A DNA stretch of 64,000 nucleotides from Pseudomonas sp. TTU2014-080ASC (GCF_001446935.1 NZ_LKKK01000012.1:62001-126000); one strand, 5' to 3'; counted from the first letter of the stretch, positions 27,830 to 38,099 are shown. Notes: generated by a model not told the origin, from the letters alone. Translations and numbers: made by a program.

Positions 27830-28888
27830 ATGAACACAGCCTTCAAACCAAATGAAACTTACCGCGACGACTACAGCTACCGAAACAGCGCTGAAGCCGT
27901 GTTGCGCCTGCCTTTTCCTTACCCGGAAGACGAGTACATGTACTCGATGAACCTAGAGCCGCACGTACCCTTCGGTGAAGGTGCGATGAAAGCGGCGCTG
28001 GATATCGACGAGCACTACATCAGCGAATGTGCCGAGCGCGCCCGTGCGCTGGAAGAGCATCCGGGTTTTCACTACGCCTCCCTGCCACACATGATGGAAG
28101 CGCAGTGGGACGTTGTGGAGCTGATCATGGAGTCCTACGCACGGGATTTCCCCGAGCACTTCACGCTGGAGAAAAACGGCAGCCAGTGGCACTGGGTCAA
28201 CCGCCTGCTGAACATCGACCAGACCTTCACCTTTGGCGATCCGACCACCCTGCCGCTGGAGCCTCTGGAGTACATCACCCGTCAGGCTCAGGGCGAGTTT
28301 GTGGTGCTGGAAGAGCGTGACAACACCCTCTACATCGGCGCAGGCATGGCCACCCAGCGCGCGGATTATTCGCTGCGTTTCAACCTGGGCATGAGCTTTA
28401 TGGAGTTCCACGGCCCGGTACCGAAGATTCAGGAGATGGGCGTGCTCGACCGCGCGCTGAAGTTCCTTCTGCGCCTGCGCGCCGGGCACCCGGTACGCCG
28501 CGTGAACTGGTCCGTAACGGTTCATCCGCGCCTGGAAACCTCCGCAGAAACTCTGCCGGACTGGGCACCGGACCGCACCATTGTCACCCCGGAAAACGCC
28601 GGTGAACTGGTCAACCTACGCATCGAGCTGCAACCCCTGCATCGCCTGCCGCGCAGCAATGCGGTGTTGTTCCCGATTCGCACATACCTGGTGAGCCTCA
28701 AGGAGCTGGCCGAGTTTGCCCCGCAGTGGGCTAAACGCATGCACCGCGTGCTCAAGACACTCGATCAGCAACTGGTGGATTACAAGGGCTTTACCCGTTA
28801 CCGCGATGCCGCGGTGACCTGGCTGTCGCAATACGACGACGGCCTGCCGGTAGATGCAGCCCACCCGGATAAACCTCTCAGCCGTTAA
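27830..28888 (+). CDS. Heme-dependent oxidative N-demethylase subunit (DUF3445)
   Basis: A 352-residue protein of the DUF3445 / heme-dependent oxidative N-demethylase family, the oxygenase component of dimethylamine-monooxygenase-type complexes. Conserved blocks include HYASLPHMMEAQWDVVELIM, FMEFHGPVPKIQEMG and RLPRSNAVLFPIRTYL. It closes a three-gene operon preceded by operator D. It would convert a secondary methylamine to a primary amine plus formaldehyde. Confidence 0.88.
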   Translation: MNTAFKPNETYRDDYSYRNSAEAVLRLPFPYPEDEYMYSMNLEPHVPFGEGAMKAALDIDEHYISECAERARALEEHPGFHYASLPHMMEAQWDVVELIMESYARDFPEHFTLEKNGSQWHWVNRLLNIDQTFTFGDPTTLPLEPLEYITRQAQGEFVVLEERDNTLYIGAGMATQRADYSLRFNLGMSFMEFHGPVPKIQEMGVLDRALKFLLRLRAGHPVRRVNWSVTVHPRLETSAETLPDWAPDRTIVTPENAGELVNLRIELQPLHRLPRSNAVLFPIRTYLVSLKELAEFAPQWAKRMHRVLKTLDQQLVDYKGFTRYRDAAVTWLSQYDDGLPVDAAHPDKPLSR

Positions 28889-28975
28889 GGCTGTTGCTAC
28901 AACGCCTGCGCATAGGGCGCGCAGGCTCAACCTCACTGTGCCGATAAACAAGCAAAATAAAACTGGAGCACTCAT

Positions 28976-30178
28976 ATGAATAACCTGCGTCAATACCTAC
29001 CGGATAACTGGGGCCTCGTCCTTTCCGCCTTCGCAGCTGCGTACGGAGTGGGCATTCTCAACCTTCTCGCCTTACCGTTTCTGATCAGTGCGGTCATGAG
29101 TGACCTCAAGCTGGATGCGGCGCAAGCCGGGTTCCTGATGTCAGCTGAGTTCATCTTCACCATGCTCGCTTCGCTGATTGTGGCTCCGGCCATGGGCCGC
29201 GCACCACGCCGCACACTGGCAATTGCCGGTGCTATCGTGGTCATCGCAGCCAACATCATCTCCGCGTCCATCACGGATGTTTATGTGCTGGCGGCCATCC
29301 GCTGCATTGCCGGTGTCGGTGCCGGTCTGTGCCTGGCATGCGGTAACGCATCGGTATCCAGCGCCAAAGATCCGGATCAGGCAGCAGGACAGATGAACTT
29401 CCTGTTCGTCGGCCTGATGGCCATCGTCATGATCGCGTATGCCGATGCCATGGGCAGCGGCGGACTGGCGGGTCTGTACTACGCCATCGCGATCACCAAC
29501 ATCCTGATGCTGGTTCTGATCTTCTTCATGCCGCAGAAAGCGATCATCCATGCCAACGCGCCGCATTTTCAGCACGGCGGCAATCACAAGAACCTGTTCT
29601 CCACCACGGCAATCTGCATGATGGCGGCGATGTTCCTGTTCTCCATGCGTGACACCATGGGCTGGGCCTTCGTTGAGCAGGTAGGTGTGACCGTTGGCTA
29701 CAGCGGTGAAGAGCTGGGCCGCCTGTTCTCCCTGCAATCGGTGATCGGCCTGATCGGTCCGCTGGCTGCTGCGGTGATCGGCAAGCGCTTCGGCATGAGC
29801 ACCCCGGTGATCATCGGCATCCTCACCACTGGCGCAGTGAGCCTCGGTTACGTGCTGGGTGAAAGCTCCAAGCAGATGTACACCATCGCAGTGATGATGA
29901 TCTCCACCACTTACTTCTACGCACTGGCTTACCTGACTGCACTGGCTGCGCAACTGGATAGCGAAGGCCGTATCGCCGCTGCATCCGGTGCCTTCCTGAC
30001 CCTCGGTATCGCGGTTGGCCCGGCCTTCACTGGTGTGCTGGCTGAGGCCGGCGGTTTCACGCTGGTTGGTTGGGGCATTGTTGGTGTCGTCCTGCTGACC
30101 CTGCTCGCCGCGCTGGTTCCACTGGCCGCGGTGCGCCAACAGAAAGCGCCCGCAACTCCGGCTGCCAGCGTAGCCTGA
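28976..30178 (+). CDS. MFS transporter
   Basis: A 400-residue inner-membrane protein with about twelve hydrophobic helices and the major facilitator pattern (AAYGVGILNLLALPF at the N terminus, MGRAPRRTL in the loop between helices 2 and 3). GGAG precedes the ATG. Position between the demethylase operon and two porin genes suggests uptake or export of an amine or its product; the substrate is unknown. Confidence 0.88.
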   Translation: MNNLRQYLPDNWGLVLSAFAAAYGVGILNLLALPFLISAVMSDLKLDAAQAGFLMSAEFIFTMLASLIVAPAMGRAPRRTLAIAGAIVVIAANIISASITDVYVLAAIRCIAGVGAGLCLACGNASVSSAKDPDQAAGQMNFLFVGLMAIVMIAYADAMGSGGLAGLYYAIAITNILMLVLIFFMPQKAIIHANAPHFQHGGNHKNLFSTTAICMMAAMFLFSMRDTMGWAFVEQVGVTVGYSGEELGRLFSLQSVIGLIGPLAAAVIGKRFGMSTPVIIGILTTGAVSLGYVLGESSKQMYTIAVMMISTTYFYALAYLTALAAQLDSEGRIAAASGAFLTLGIAVGPAFTGVLAEAGGFTLVGWGIVGVVLLTLLAALVPLAAVRQQKAPATPAASVA

Positions 30179-30257
30179 TCACCCGGTTGTATTGGCATTG
30201 CCCACGGTCGCTGCGGCGACCGCTGGGCCTCCTTTATCTGTTTTAAGGAATCCAACA

Positions 30258-30986
30258 ATGCGTTTTTTTAGCAAATCTCTGCTGGCCATGCTCGCGCTGT
30301 GTGTGGCCACAACCTCTCAGGCCATCACCCTTAACGACAGCTTTGACCTCGCCCTGAGTGCTGATCTGGTCAGCGATTACCGTTCACGCGGCCAGTCGCA
30401 AACCCTGGGTGATCCGGCCCTGCAAGCCTCCGCAGTGCTGTCCCACAGCAGCGGTCTGTACGCAGGCATCTGGACCTCCAACGTAGACTTTGGCTTCGAT
30501 ATCAAAACCCGTCAGGAAATCGACTACTTCGCCGGTTATTTCTGGCAGATCAACGACGACATCAGCCTGGACGTGGGCTACGCCAAGTATGTCTACGAGA
30601 ACTCCGGGGATCTGAACTTCGCTGAGGTGTACGCCATCCTCAATGCGTACGGCGTGATGTTCGGTCACCAGTACTCGGACGACTTTGCTGAGAACGCCTA
30701 CAGCTGGACCTACATCGGCTACGAAACCAGCCTGCCGATGGATACCACCCTGTCCATGCGCTACGGCATGGTCGACTACAAGGATGACGTGCTGGTATCC
30801 AACTCCGGCAGCGCTGAATCGCGCTACAACGAGTGGGAAGTCAAAGTCAGCAAAGACATCCTCGGCTTCAACTGGGGTCTGGCCTACGTTGATACCAACA
30901 CCAGCGACAGCGAGTGCGCCAACTATCTGGGCTTCGATGATGTCTGCGATGCCACCGTAGTTGCCAGCGTCAGCAAGAGCTTCTAA
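30258..30986 (+). CDS. TorF family putative porin
   Basis: A 242-residue outer-membrane protein with a signal peptide (residues 1-22, ending SQA). Strands alternate in beta-barrel fashion; FDLALSADLVSDYRSRGQSQT is the characteristic start of the TorF/Gcw_chp family, and the protein ends in Phe. I chose ATG 30258, which has AAGGA upstream, over the upstream frame extension. Likely outer-membrane access for substrates of this region. Confidence 0.85.
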   Translation: MRFFSKSLLAMLALCVATTSQAITLNDSFDLALSADLVSDYRSRGQSQTLGDPALQASAVLSHSSGLYAGIWTSNVDFGFDIKTRQEIDYFAGYFWQINDDISLDVGYAKYVYENSGDLNFAEVYAILNAYGVMFGHQYSDDFAENAYSWTYIGYETSLPMDTTLSMRYGMVDYKDDVLVSNSGSAESRYNEWEVKVSKDILGFNWGLAYVDTNTSDSECANYLGFDDVCDATVVASVSKSF

Positions 30987-31330
30987 ATAAGCGGCGCCGG
31001 CGGCACGCTCGAATACAGCCGCCGGATACCCGGCTCAGCATAATGAGCCGGGGCCTGAAGCCTGAAAGCTTTATTCCTTGCAGATTAGCGTTCGCAGTAC
31101 GAACACTTACGAGCCCAGGTGATTGCACCGGCCAAGGGCAAATCTCACTATCTGCGGGCTCTGCACAACACCTCTCCGGCGACGGCCCGCCAGCCGCAAT
31201 CAACTCACTGATCCCGCCGCTATACAGCCCGATCGCCCGCCGCACAGGTCGCTGTGCCCTTCCATTTTTCGACTGCGAGCCTGACTCATACAGGCCCGCA
31301 GCACTGCCGTTGTCGTCTCAAGGTAAGCCC

Positions 31331-32596
31331 ATGAATCATGCCCACACCTCGCCGCTCTGTGCCTCTGTACTGGCTATTGCCGGATGCCTGATCGCCCCAC
31401 CGGCTGAAGCAGAATCCACCTCCGGTTTTATCGGAGACTCCAACGCCACACTGACCCTGCGCAACTTCTACATGAACCGCAACATGCTGGGTGATGCTAC
31501 TACGCAGGACAAAGCCGAAGAATGGACGCAGAACTTCATTCTCGACTACAAATCCGGCTTTACCGACGGCACCGTCGGCTTTGGTGTCGACGCTTTGGGG
31601 CTGTATTCGATCAAGCTGGATGGTGGGCGCGGCACCGCAGGCACGCAGCTGCTGCCGATTCATGATGACGGACGCCCAGCGGATCAATTCGGCCGTCTGG
31701 CCGCCGCCGGTAAAATGCGCATATCCCAGACCGAGCTGAAAGTTGGCGAGTGGGCGCCGCTCTTACCGGTGCTGCGCTCCGATGACGGCCGCTCACTGAC
31801 CCAAACCTTCCAGGGCGCGCAAATCACCTCGAAAGAAATCGACGGTCTGATGCTCACCGGCGGCCAGTTCCGCAGCAACAGCCCGCGAAATGACGGCGGC
31901 CTGGAAGACATGTTTATGAATACCCAGAGCCGCGCCCAGTCCGACCGTTTCAACTTCGTCGGCAGCGAATACAGCTTTAATCAGAACCAGACAATGATCG
32001 GCGCCTGGCATGCGGAGCTGCAGGACGTCTATCAACAGCAATACCTGCAAGTACTCCACCGTCAGCCTGCAGGTGACTGGACCCTCGGCGCGAACCTCGG
32101 CTATTTCTTCGGTAAAGAAGACGGTAAAGCACTGGCCGGCGACCTCAATAACCGCACGGCATCTGCCTTGCTTTCAGCCAGCACCGGCGCCCATACGTTT
32201 TATATCGGTCTGCAAAAGGTCAGCGGTGAGGATGCCTGGATGCGTATCAACGGCACCAGCGGCGGACAGCTGGCCAACGACAGTTTCAGTTCCAGCTTCG
32301 ACAACGCCCGCGAGCGCTCCTGGCAAGTGCGTCATGACTACAACTTTGCCGCCCTGGGTCTTCCGGGGCTGACCATGATGAACCGTTACATTCGCGCCAG
32401 TGACGCTCATGTCAGCGGCATTACCGTTGGCAGCGAGCGCGCCCGCGAAAGCGAGTTGGGCTACGTGGTGCAGTCCGGCCAGCTCAAGGGACTCAGTACC
32501 AAATGGCGCAACATCAGCATGCGCCGCAACTGGGGCAACAACACCAGCTTTGACGAGAACAGGCTGATCATCAGCTATCCGTTGTCACTTTTATAG
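31331..32596 (+). CDS. OprD family outer-membrane porin
   Basis: A 421-residue porin with a signal peptide (MNHAHTSPLCASVLAIAGC and cleavage after AEA). The OprD start GFIGDSNATLTLRNFYMNRN and the GFTDGTVGFGVDALGLYSIKLDGG turn are diagnostic. I chose ATG 31331 with AAGG nearby; the open frame extends upstream but without signal-peptide character. The family carries small carboxylates and amino-type nutrients. Confidence 0.92.
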   Translation: MNHAHTSPLCASVLAIAGCLIAPPAEAESTSGFIGDSNATLTLRNFYMNRNMLGDATTQDKAEEWTQNFILDYKSGFTDGTVGFGVDALGLYSIKLDGGRGTAGTQLLPIHDDGRPADQFGRLAAAGKMRISQTELKVGEWAPLLPVLRSDDGRSLTQTFQGAQITSKEIDGLMLTGGQFRSNSPRNDGGLEDMFMNTQSRAQSDRFNFVGSEYSFNQNQTMIGAWHAELQDVYQQQYLQVLHRQPAGDWTLGANLGYFFGKEDGKALAGDLNNRTASALLSASTGAHTFYIGLQKVSGEDAWMRINGTSGGQLANDSFSSSFDNARERSWQVRHDYNFAALGLPGLTMMNRYIRASDAHVSGITVGSERARESELGYVVQSGQLKGLSTKWRNISMRRNWGNNTSFDENRLIISYPLSLL

Positions 32597-32640
32597 ACCG
32601 GCCAGCGGCACAACGAACAAATTCCCGTCCGGCAGACATT

Positions 32641-32667
32641 AAAAAGCCGCGCAATGCGCGGCTTTTT
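32641..32667. terminator. Bidirectional terminator between OprD and DAK genes
   Basis: AAAAAGCCGCGC pairs with GCGCGGCTTTTT around AAT; it serves both converging genes. Confidence 0.9.
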
Positions 32668-32680
32668 AATGCAGTTCAGA

Positions 32681-34390
32681 TCAGGCGCTTAACGCTTCGA
32701 CAATCGCCTGCGTCCAGATCGTCACCGCATACGCGCCGGGGTCAACATGACCCAGCGCACGCTGGCCGATATAGGAAGAACGGCCTTTCAGCGGCAGCAT
32801 GTCTTTAGTGGCCTCAGCGCCTTGAGCCGCTGCTGCATGAGTTGCTTTGGCAGCCTCGACAGCCGGCTGACTGGCCGCTGCTTCAAGCGCCTGCGCGGCT
32901 GGCAACAAGGCATCAAGCATCGTCCGGTCGCCCACGCCAGCACCGCCCAACTGCACGATGCCGTCGCATCCAGCACGGAAGGCAGCCGCCCAGCTGGCAA
33001 CGTCAGCCGGGTTCGCCGCATTGGCCAGACTCGCCCCGGCGCGCAATACAAATACTGCGTACAACGGCCCGGATGTACCGCCCAGTACGCGGCGCAAAAT
33101 CGCAGAAATCTGTTGCAGCGCCAGCCCCGGACGCTGGAAATCGAAACTGCTCAGCGAATCCTCAATCGCCCGCGCTCCACGGGCCAGGCTGATACCGATA
33201 TCACCGTCACCCACCACTGAATCCAGCTCAGTGAGCTTTTGTTCCTGCTCACGCAGTGCACGGGTGATTGTGGTCAGTACGGACTTGAAACGAGCCGCGT
33301 GTTCAGCGGGCCAGGCCGCGCCCTGCGCTACACCTTCAGCCGCTGCATTCACGCAAGCTTTACGTACGACAGCATGATTAGGCGTGGTCATCCCACGCCA
33401 GGCGGTGGCTGACGTCGGCGACAACAGGCGCTGCAAACGCACGTCATCACAACGCATCAACGACAACGAGCAACCCGGCATTTCCAGTGCGGTTAGGAAG
33501 GTCCCAGTCATCACCGCTTCAACCTGCAAGCCGTGGGCGCTGCAACTGAGCAGGGCACGGCGGGTAACAATGTCCAGCTCCTGAGCCGCCGTGCCGCCGA
33601 GGTTATTCACCATCAGCACCACACGCTCGCCAGCAACCAAACGGCCCTGATCAAAGATGCGATCCAACAGCGCCTGCACCATCACATCTGCGCTTTGCAG
33701 GGTTTCGCGGCGCACGCCGCTTTCACCATGAATGCCCAGCCCGTATTCAACTTCATCCGCGCCCAGCTCAAAACCCGGCTTACCTGCCGCAGGCACCGTG
33801 CAACTGCTCAGGCCAAGGCCCATGCTGAACAGATCAGCAGCCGCCTGCTCGGCCTCACGCTTAACCTCAGCCAGCGACAACCCCGCCTTCGCCGCAGCTC
33901 CCGCCACTTTGTGAACAAAGACAGTTCCGGCAATCCCGCGACGGCCCACAGCACGACCGGCATCATCCAGCGCCACGTCGTCACCCACCACGACCACCTC
34001 AACCTTCACCCCTTGAGTGCGGGCGATTTCGGCAGCCAGGCCAAAGTTCAAGCGGTCACCGGTGTAACTCTTGATGATCAGCAGCACACCCGCTGGCCCT
34101 GCGACAGTCATGATTGCACTGAGCACTGCATCCACACTCGGCGAGGTAAACACCGGCCCGGCCACTGCCGCCGTGAGCATGCCGCTGCCTACGTAGCCGG
34201 CATGGGCAGGCTCGTGCCCGGCACCGCCGCCGGAGATAATCGCCACCTTGTTGGCTGCCTTGAGCGCCTCATAATCCTGGCGCACAACGACGTTTTCACC
34301 CTCAAGCAACGCCAGCTCCTGGTTAGCCAGGACAACACCTTCGAGCATGTCCTCAACGACCGTGTTGGCTGCATTGATCAGTTTTTTCAT
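32681..34390 (-). CDS. Dihydroxyacetone kinase, fused DhaK-DhaL
   Basis: A 569-residue single-chain kinase. The DhaK half carries ISGGGAGHEPAHAGYVG and VVLMVNNLGGTAAQELDIV; the DhaL half carries the nucleotide-metal motif VVGDGDIGISLARG near residue 390. It would phosphorylate dihydroxyacetone or a similar keto or amino alcohol using ATP. Convergent with the porin. Its relation to amine catabolism is unclear; phosphorylation of a hydroxylated amine-derived carbon skeleton is possible. Confidence 0.9.
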   Translation of the reverse strand: MKKLINAANTVVEDMLEGVVLANQELALLEGENVVVRQDYEALKAANKVAIISGGGAGHEPAHAGYVGSGMLTAAVAGPVFTSPSVDAVLSAIMTVAGPAGVLLIIKSYTGDRLNFGLAAEIARTQGVKVEVVVVGDDVALDDAGRAVGRRGIAGTVFVHKVAGAAAKAGLSLAEVKREAEQAAADLFSMGLGLSSCTVPAAGKPGFELGADEVEYGLGIHGESGVRRETLQSADVMVQALLDRIFDQGRLVAGERVVLMVNNLGGTAAQELDIVTRRALLSCSAHGLQVEAVMTGTFLTALEMPGCSLSLMRCDDVRLQRLLSPTSATAWRGMTTPNHAVVRKACVNAAAEGVAQGAAWPAEHAARFKSVLTTITRALREQEQKLTELDSVVGDGDIGISLARGARAIEDSLSSFDFQRPGLALQQISAILRRVLGGTSGPLYAVFVLRAGASLANAANPADVASWAAAFRAGCDGIVQLGGAGVGDRTMLDALLPAAQALEAAASQPAVEAAKATHAAAAQGAEATKDMLPLKGRSSYIGQRALGHVDPGAYAVTIWTQAIVEALSA

Positions 34391-34570
34391 GGCGGATTTC
34401 CGTTCGGGAGGGATAGACAGTGGCGCAAAGCGGAGCCATGGATGACACCGGACGCCGAAAATAATCCGCAGATTTTCTCACCAACAGCCGCAATAAAAGC
34501 CCCGCTGATCGGCTTGTGGCACAAAAGCAGGAATAAGCCGTGGGCTGATTAGCCCACGGTCACGGTGGCC

Positions 34571-35482
34571 TTAATCAAACAGCAGCACTGACTTGCCACG
34601 GGTATGCCCGTCAAGAATGTCCCCATAAGCCGCGCGCGCCTCGGTAAACGGATAGGTGCGGCTCACCACCCAACTCAGGCTGCCATCTGCTACACCGTCA
34701 GCCACGCGGCGCAGATCCGCCGGGTTGCGCTTAACCCACATCGGCTGCACACGAGGTGAGTTAACCGGCTTACCGGCGATGGTGCCGATATGCCCGTCGG
34801 CCTTTACCAGTTGCAGGGACGCCTCAATGGCTTCGGCGGTACCGGCCATATCAACCGCGGCATCAAACGACTCAGGATGCACGGCGCGAATGCGCTCAAT
34901 CAGCCCCTCACCGTACACAACTGCGATAGCGCCCAGCTCACGCAGATAGTCCTGATTTGCCGCCGAGGCCGTCGCCACAACTGTGAGCCCCTGCTGTTTG
35001 GCCAGCTGGATGGCAATCGAACCCACACCGCCTGCGCCGCCGTGAATCAGCAAAGAAGCCGGAGCGCTCAGCGCCAGTTCGCGCAGGATTGTCGAGGCAG
35101 TTTGGCTCACACCCGCCAGCGAACCGGCCACTTCCCAGCTCAGAGAAGCAGGCTTGGCGACCAGATTGGTAGCCGGTACGAGGATATAGCTGGCGTGGGT
35201 GAATCCGGCCCCGGAACCCAGCACCTCATCACCCATCTGCCAACCGCTGACACCTTCGCCAAGCTGCTCGATAACGCCTGCGAACTCCGTCCCGAAGTGT
35301 TGCGGCAGCACCTGGCCGAACTCGCCGGTCATGCGTCGCGCATCAATCGGGTTGATCCCGGCTGCACGCACCCTGATTAGCACTTCCCCCTGAGCAGGAC
35401 GTGGAGCCGGCTGAGTCAAAAACTCCAGCACCTCCGGGCCACCATGGCGTTGAGCAGTCAGTACGGTAGTTACGTTAGTCAT
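34571..35482 (-). CDS. Zinc-free NADP quinone oxidoreductase (MDR family)
   Basis: A 303-residue medium-chain dehydrogenase/reductase without the catalytic zinc ligands. Shown by GEVLIRVRAAGINPIDARR, the nucleotide loop IHGGAGGVGSIAIQLAKQ and the GHTRGKSVL tail. I chose ATG 35482 over the longer frame because the added N terminus lacks domain character. It lies with a pirin gene opposite an HxlR regulator, a common quinone-response layout. Confidence 0.88.
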   Translation of the reverse strand: MTNVTTVLTAQRHGGPEVLEFLTQPAPRPAQGEVLIRVRAAGINPIDARRMTGEFGQVLPQHFGTEFAGVIEQLGEGVSGWQMGDEVLGSGAGFTHASYILVPATNLVAKPASLSWEVAGSLAGVSQTASTILRELALSAPASLLIHGGAGGVGSIAIQLAKQQGLTVVATASAANQDYLRELGAIAVVYGEGLIERIRAVHPESFDAAVDMAGTAEAIEASLQLVKADGHIGTIAGKPVNSPRVQPMWVKRNPADLRRVADGVADGSLSWVVSRTYPFTEARAAYGDILDGHTRGKSVLLFD

Positions 35483-35598
35483 GATTAAACCTTCCTTGTA
35501 GGCAGCACACGGCACGCCCATGCCGGAGCATGTGCGGGAGGCTGAATGGATTACTTTAAAGACAGATGCCTGCTGCAAAACAGCAGGCATCAAACGGC

Positions 35599-36654
35599 TT
35601 ATTTAACCGGTGGGCGATCGTCCACCGAACTGCCGGGGTAGCGGGCAAAACGCCCCGCGTCGGCAGAATGAACCGGGCCATTGCTCGGCCATGGCCAACC
35701 ACCGAACTGAGTGCTGCGGTAATCAGCAAAGGCCTGATGCAACTCAGCCTCGTTGTTCATCACAAACGGGCCATGAGCGGCCACCGGCTCACCGATGGGC
35801 TTAGCCTGCATCAGCATGATCTGCAGCAGGCCGTCACCGGTGTTTTCAATCTCCACACTGGCGCCAGGCAGCAGCTCAATCTGAGTCTTACCGGACAACT
35901 GCTGACCGGCCACACGGTACGTATCTGCCTCATAGACGTACAACGTGCGCACCACATCGGCATCCAGCTCTTCCGGCAGCGTCAGGCGCTGCCCGGCGGA
36001 CAAACGAATCGCCCACAGCGCAAGCTTGTTGCTCTCGTCCGCCGCCCATGAGTTTTTAGCCGGGCTTGGCGGCACAATCGCCTCACCACCGGCAGGCTTG
36101 AAAGCCCCTGCGATGATGGTGACGTCATTCACAGCCTGCTCATTCTGGCTGTCCACATTGCGCCAGACCGGAATTTCCTCAGCCCACAGCATCTTGAACT
36201 CAGGTTCGACAAACTTATTGCGCGCCGGAAGGTTGAGCCATATCTGGAACAGTTCCAGCGTGTTGTCCTCGCCCTTATCCAGCAGCGGAAACATCTCCGC
36301 GTGCTGCACGCCTTTACCGGTGGTCAGCCATTGCACATCGCCCGCACCATAACGGGCGGTCGCACCCAGCGAGTCGGCGTGGTCCACATAACCACGGCGG
36401 ACAAAAGTCACCGTCTCAAAGCCACGGTGCGGATGCACCGGGAAGCCTGGCACGCGCTCGCTGTGGTACATACTGAAGCCATTCTTACGGCTAAAATCGC
36501 TGCCCAAAGGACGACCGCCCAGCGCCTCAACAGGCACACCCATATCGCCATCGCTGGCCGGGTAATGATCCAGGTGATAAGCACAAAACAGAAACGGATC
36601 AGCCCCGGACCATGGCGCAGTGAGAGGGGTCACATTCAATACGGCGTTTTTCAT
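35599..36654 (-). CDS. Pirin family protein
   Basis: A 351-residue bicupin. HPHRGFETVTFVRRGYVDH and GVQHAEMFP contain the histidines of the pirin metal site in the N-terminal cupin. At 351 residues it is longer than the usual 230-300 because of the C-terminal extension after the second cupin. I chose ATG 36654. Divergent from the HxlR gene. Confidence 0.88.
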   Translation of the reverse strand: MKNAVLNVTPLTAPWSGADPFLFCAYHLDHYPASDGDMGVPVEALGGRPLGSDFSRKNGFSMYHSERVPGFPVHPHRGFETVTFVRRGYVDHADSLGATARYGAGDVQWLTTGKGVQHAEMFPLLDKGEDNTLELFQIWLNLPARNKFVEPEFKMLWAEEIPVWRNVDSQNEQAVNDVTIIAGAFKPAGGEAIVPPSPAKNSWAADESNKLALWAIRLSAGQRLTLPEELDADVVRTLYVYEADTYRVAGQQLSGKTQIELLPGASVEIENTGDGLLQIMLMQAKPIGEPVAAHGPFVMNNEAELHQAFADYRSTQFGGWPWPSNGPVHSADAGRFARYPGSSVDDRPPVK

Positions 36655-36828
36655 ATCGCATCTCCTCCGGTAGCCTGGGTTCAGTCCCAGTGCTACGAAA
36701 CGGCCTGATCCTTTTGGTTCCTGAATAAGCAGACTCATTCAGGCACTCATCAGAAAACTCGACCGTTAGAACAGATTCGCGACGGCGGGAAAGCACATAG
36801 GGCACTTAAGCCCTGATCACCCAAGACG

Positions 36829-36843
36829 CGAACAAAATGTTCG
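36829..36843. promoter_or_regulatory. Likely HxlR operator
   Basis: CGAACA-AAA-TGTTCG is a perfect inverted repeat 48 bp before the HxlR start, just upstream of a TATACT -10 hexamer (36850-36855). Binding here would cover the -35 region. Confidence 0.6.
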
Positions 36844-36891
36844 TAGGGCTATACTAGTTAGCGCAATGAAACTGAACAAGGAGGCACTTTT

Positions 36892-37326
36892 TTGAGCGAT
36901 ACAGACACCCATGTTCGTGACTCAGGCATCCAGCATGCCGGGGAAAACTGCCGGACGCTGGCGGAAACCCTGGCCCGCATTGGCGACAAATGGACTGTAC
37001 TGGTAGTCAGCGCCCTGCAAGATGGCTCGCTGCGCTACAACGAACTGCACCGCCGAATCGGCGGAATTTCCCAACGCATGCTGACCCTGACACTCAAGAG
37101 CCTGGAGCAGGACGGCATCGTCGAACGCACCGTCTACCCGACCATTCCGCCACGGGTCGATTACACCCTCACCGACCTCGGGCGCAGCTTGCTGACACCG
37201 CTCCAGGCACTGTTCCAATGGGCCATAGAGAACCGCCCACTGATGCTGCAGGCGCGGGAGAAATTCCAGCAGAGCGACCGCCAGGGCGCGGCGCAGTTAA
37301 AGAGCTTTACGGTGGCGCCGGAGTAG
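36892..37326 (+). CDS. HxlR family transcriptional regulator
   Basis: A 144-residue winged-helix regulator. CRTLAETLARIGDKWTVLVV, RYNELHRRIGGISQRMLTLTL and the wing PPRVDYTLTDLG match the family, with the redox-type Cys in NCRTL. The start is a TTG with a perfect AAGGAGG seven bases upstream; no ATG fits. It probably controls itself and the divergent pirin and quinone reductase genes. Confidence 0.9.
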   Translation: MSDTDTHVRDSGIQHAGENCRTLAETLARIGDKWTVLVVSALQDGSLRYNELHRRIGGISQRMLTLTLKSLEQDGIVERTVYPTIPPRVDYTLTDLGRSLLTPLQALFQWAIENRPLMLQAREKFQQSDRQGAAQLKSFTVAPE

Positions 37327-37511
37327 ACCGGCGTATTTCAGCAACCCGGCATCAGGCAAGATTCAGCCGCGGCAATCACCTCCAACTGCATCACCCAATA
37401 AATGGACAATAAAACCCAGCCAATCTTGGATTAACTGGCAATAACCGAATTATGATCACGGCGATTTTCCTACCGGCGATAACTGCAAGGCGCTAAGCGC
37501 TGCGTCCATCA

Positions 37512-38099
37512 ATGAGGTGCGTATTGATCCAGATGACGTCTCAAGAAATTACCGTCAGCCCCGAACAACGAGCCGCGCTAAAACAACAACGGCCACGGGT
37601 CATTTGGTTGACCGGCTTGAGTGGCGCAGGCAAATCCACCATCGCCAACGCACTGGAAGCAGCCCTGCATACACAGCAAAATCACACCTGTTTACTGGAC
37701 GGAGACAGGTTGCGCTCAGGCCTATGCAGTGACCTGGGCTTCAGCGACAAAGACCGCAAAGAAAATATCCGCCGAGTCGCTGAGGTGGCCAGACTGCTAA
37801 TAGATTCAGGGCTCATCGTTATAACGGCTTTGATTTCTCCCTTCCGGGAGGACCGTGACCGAGCCAGAAAAATCATCGGCCCAGAAAACTTTCTGGAGGT
37901 ATTCATCGACACACCGCTACAAGAGTGCGAGCGTCGTGATCCCAAAGGTCTGTACCGCAAAGTCAGAAGCGGCGAGCTATTAAACTTCACTGGCATAAGC
38001 TCGCCCTACGAAGCCCCTGTAAATCCAGATATCCACATAGAAACACTCAGCTCCAGCGTAAGCTCCGCAGTGGAGCAGATACTTCAGGCGCTTGGCTGA
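37512..38099 (+). CDS. cysC: Adenylylsulfate kinase
   Basis: APS kinase phosphorylates adenylylsulfate to PAPS in sulfate activation. Walker [10 protein letters not shown], the DGDRLR loop, [24 protein letters not shown] and the C-terminal [14 protein letters not shown] motif are all present; the length is typical. The start may be ATG 37512 or ATG 37533. It stands alone without cysDN neighbours, so it may serve a sulfated product rather than cysteine supply. Confidence 0.92.
   Translation: MRCVLIQMTSQEITVSPEQRAALKQQRPRVIWLTGLSGAGKSTIANALEAALHTQQNHTCLLDGDRLRSGLCSDLGFSDKDRKENIRRVAEVARLLIDSGLIVITALISPFREDRDRARKIIGPENFLEVFIDTPLQECERRDPKGLYRKVRSGELLNFTGISSPYEAPVNPDIHIETLSSSVSSAVEQILQALG

Noticed and set aside
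33533..34552. 339-codon open frame opposite dihydroxyacetone kinase
   Set aside because: Shadow frame; the kinase motifs on the minus strand are clear.
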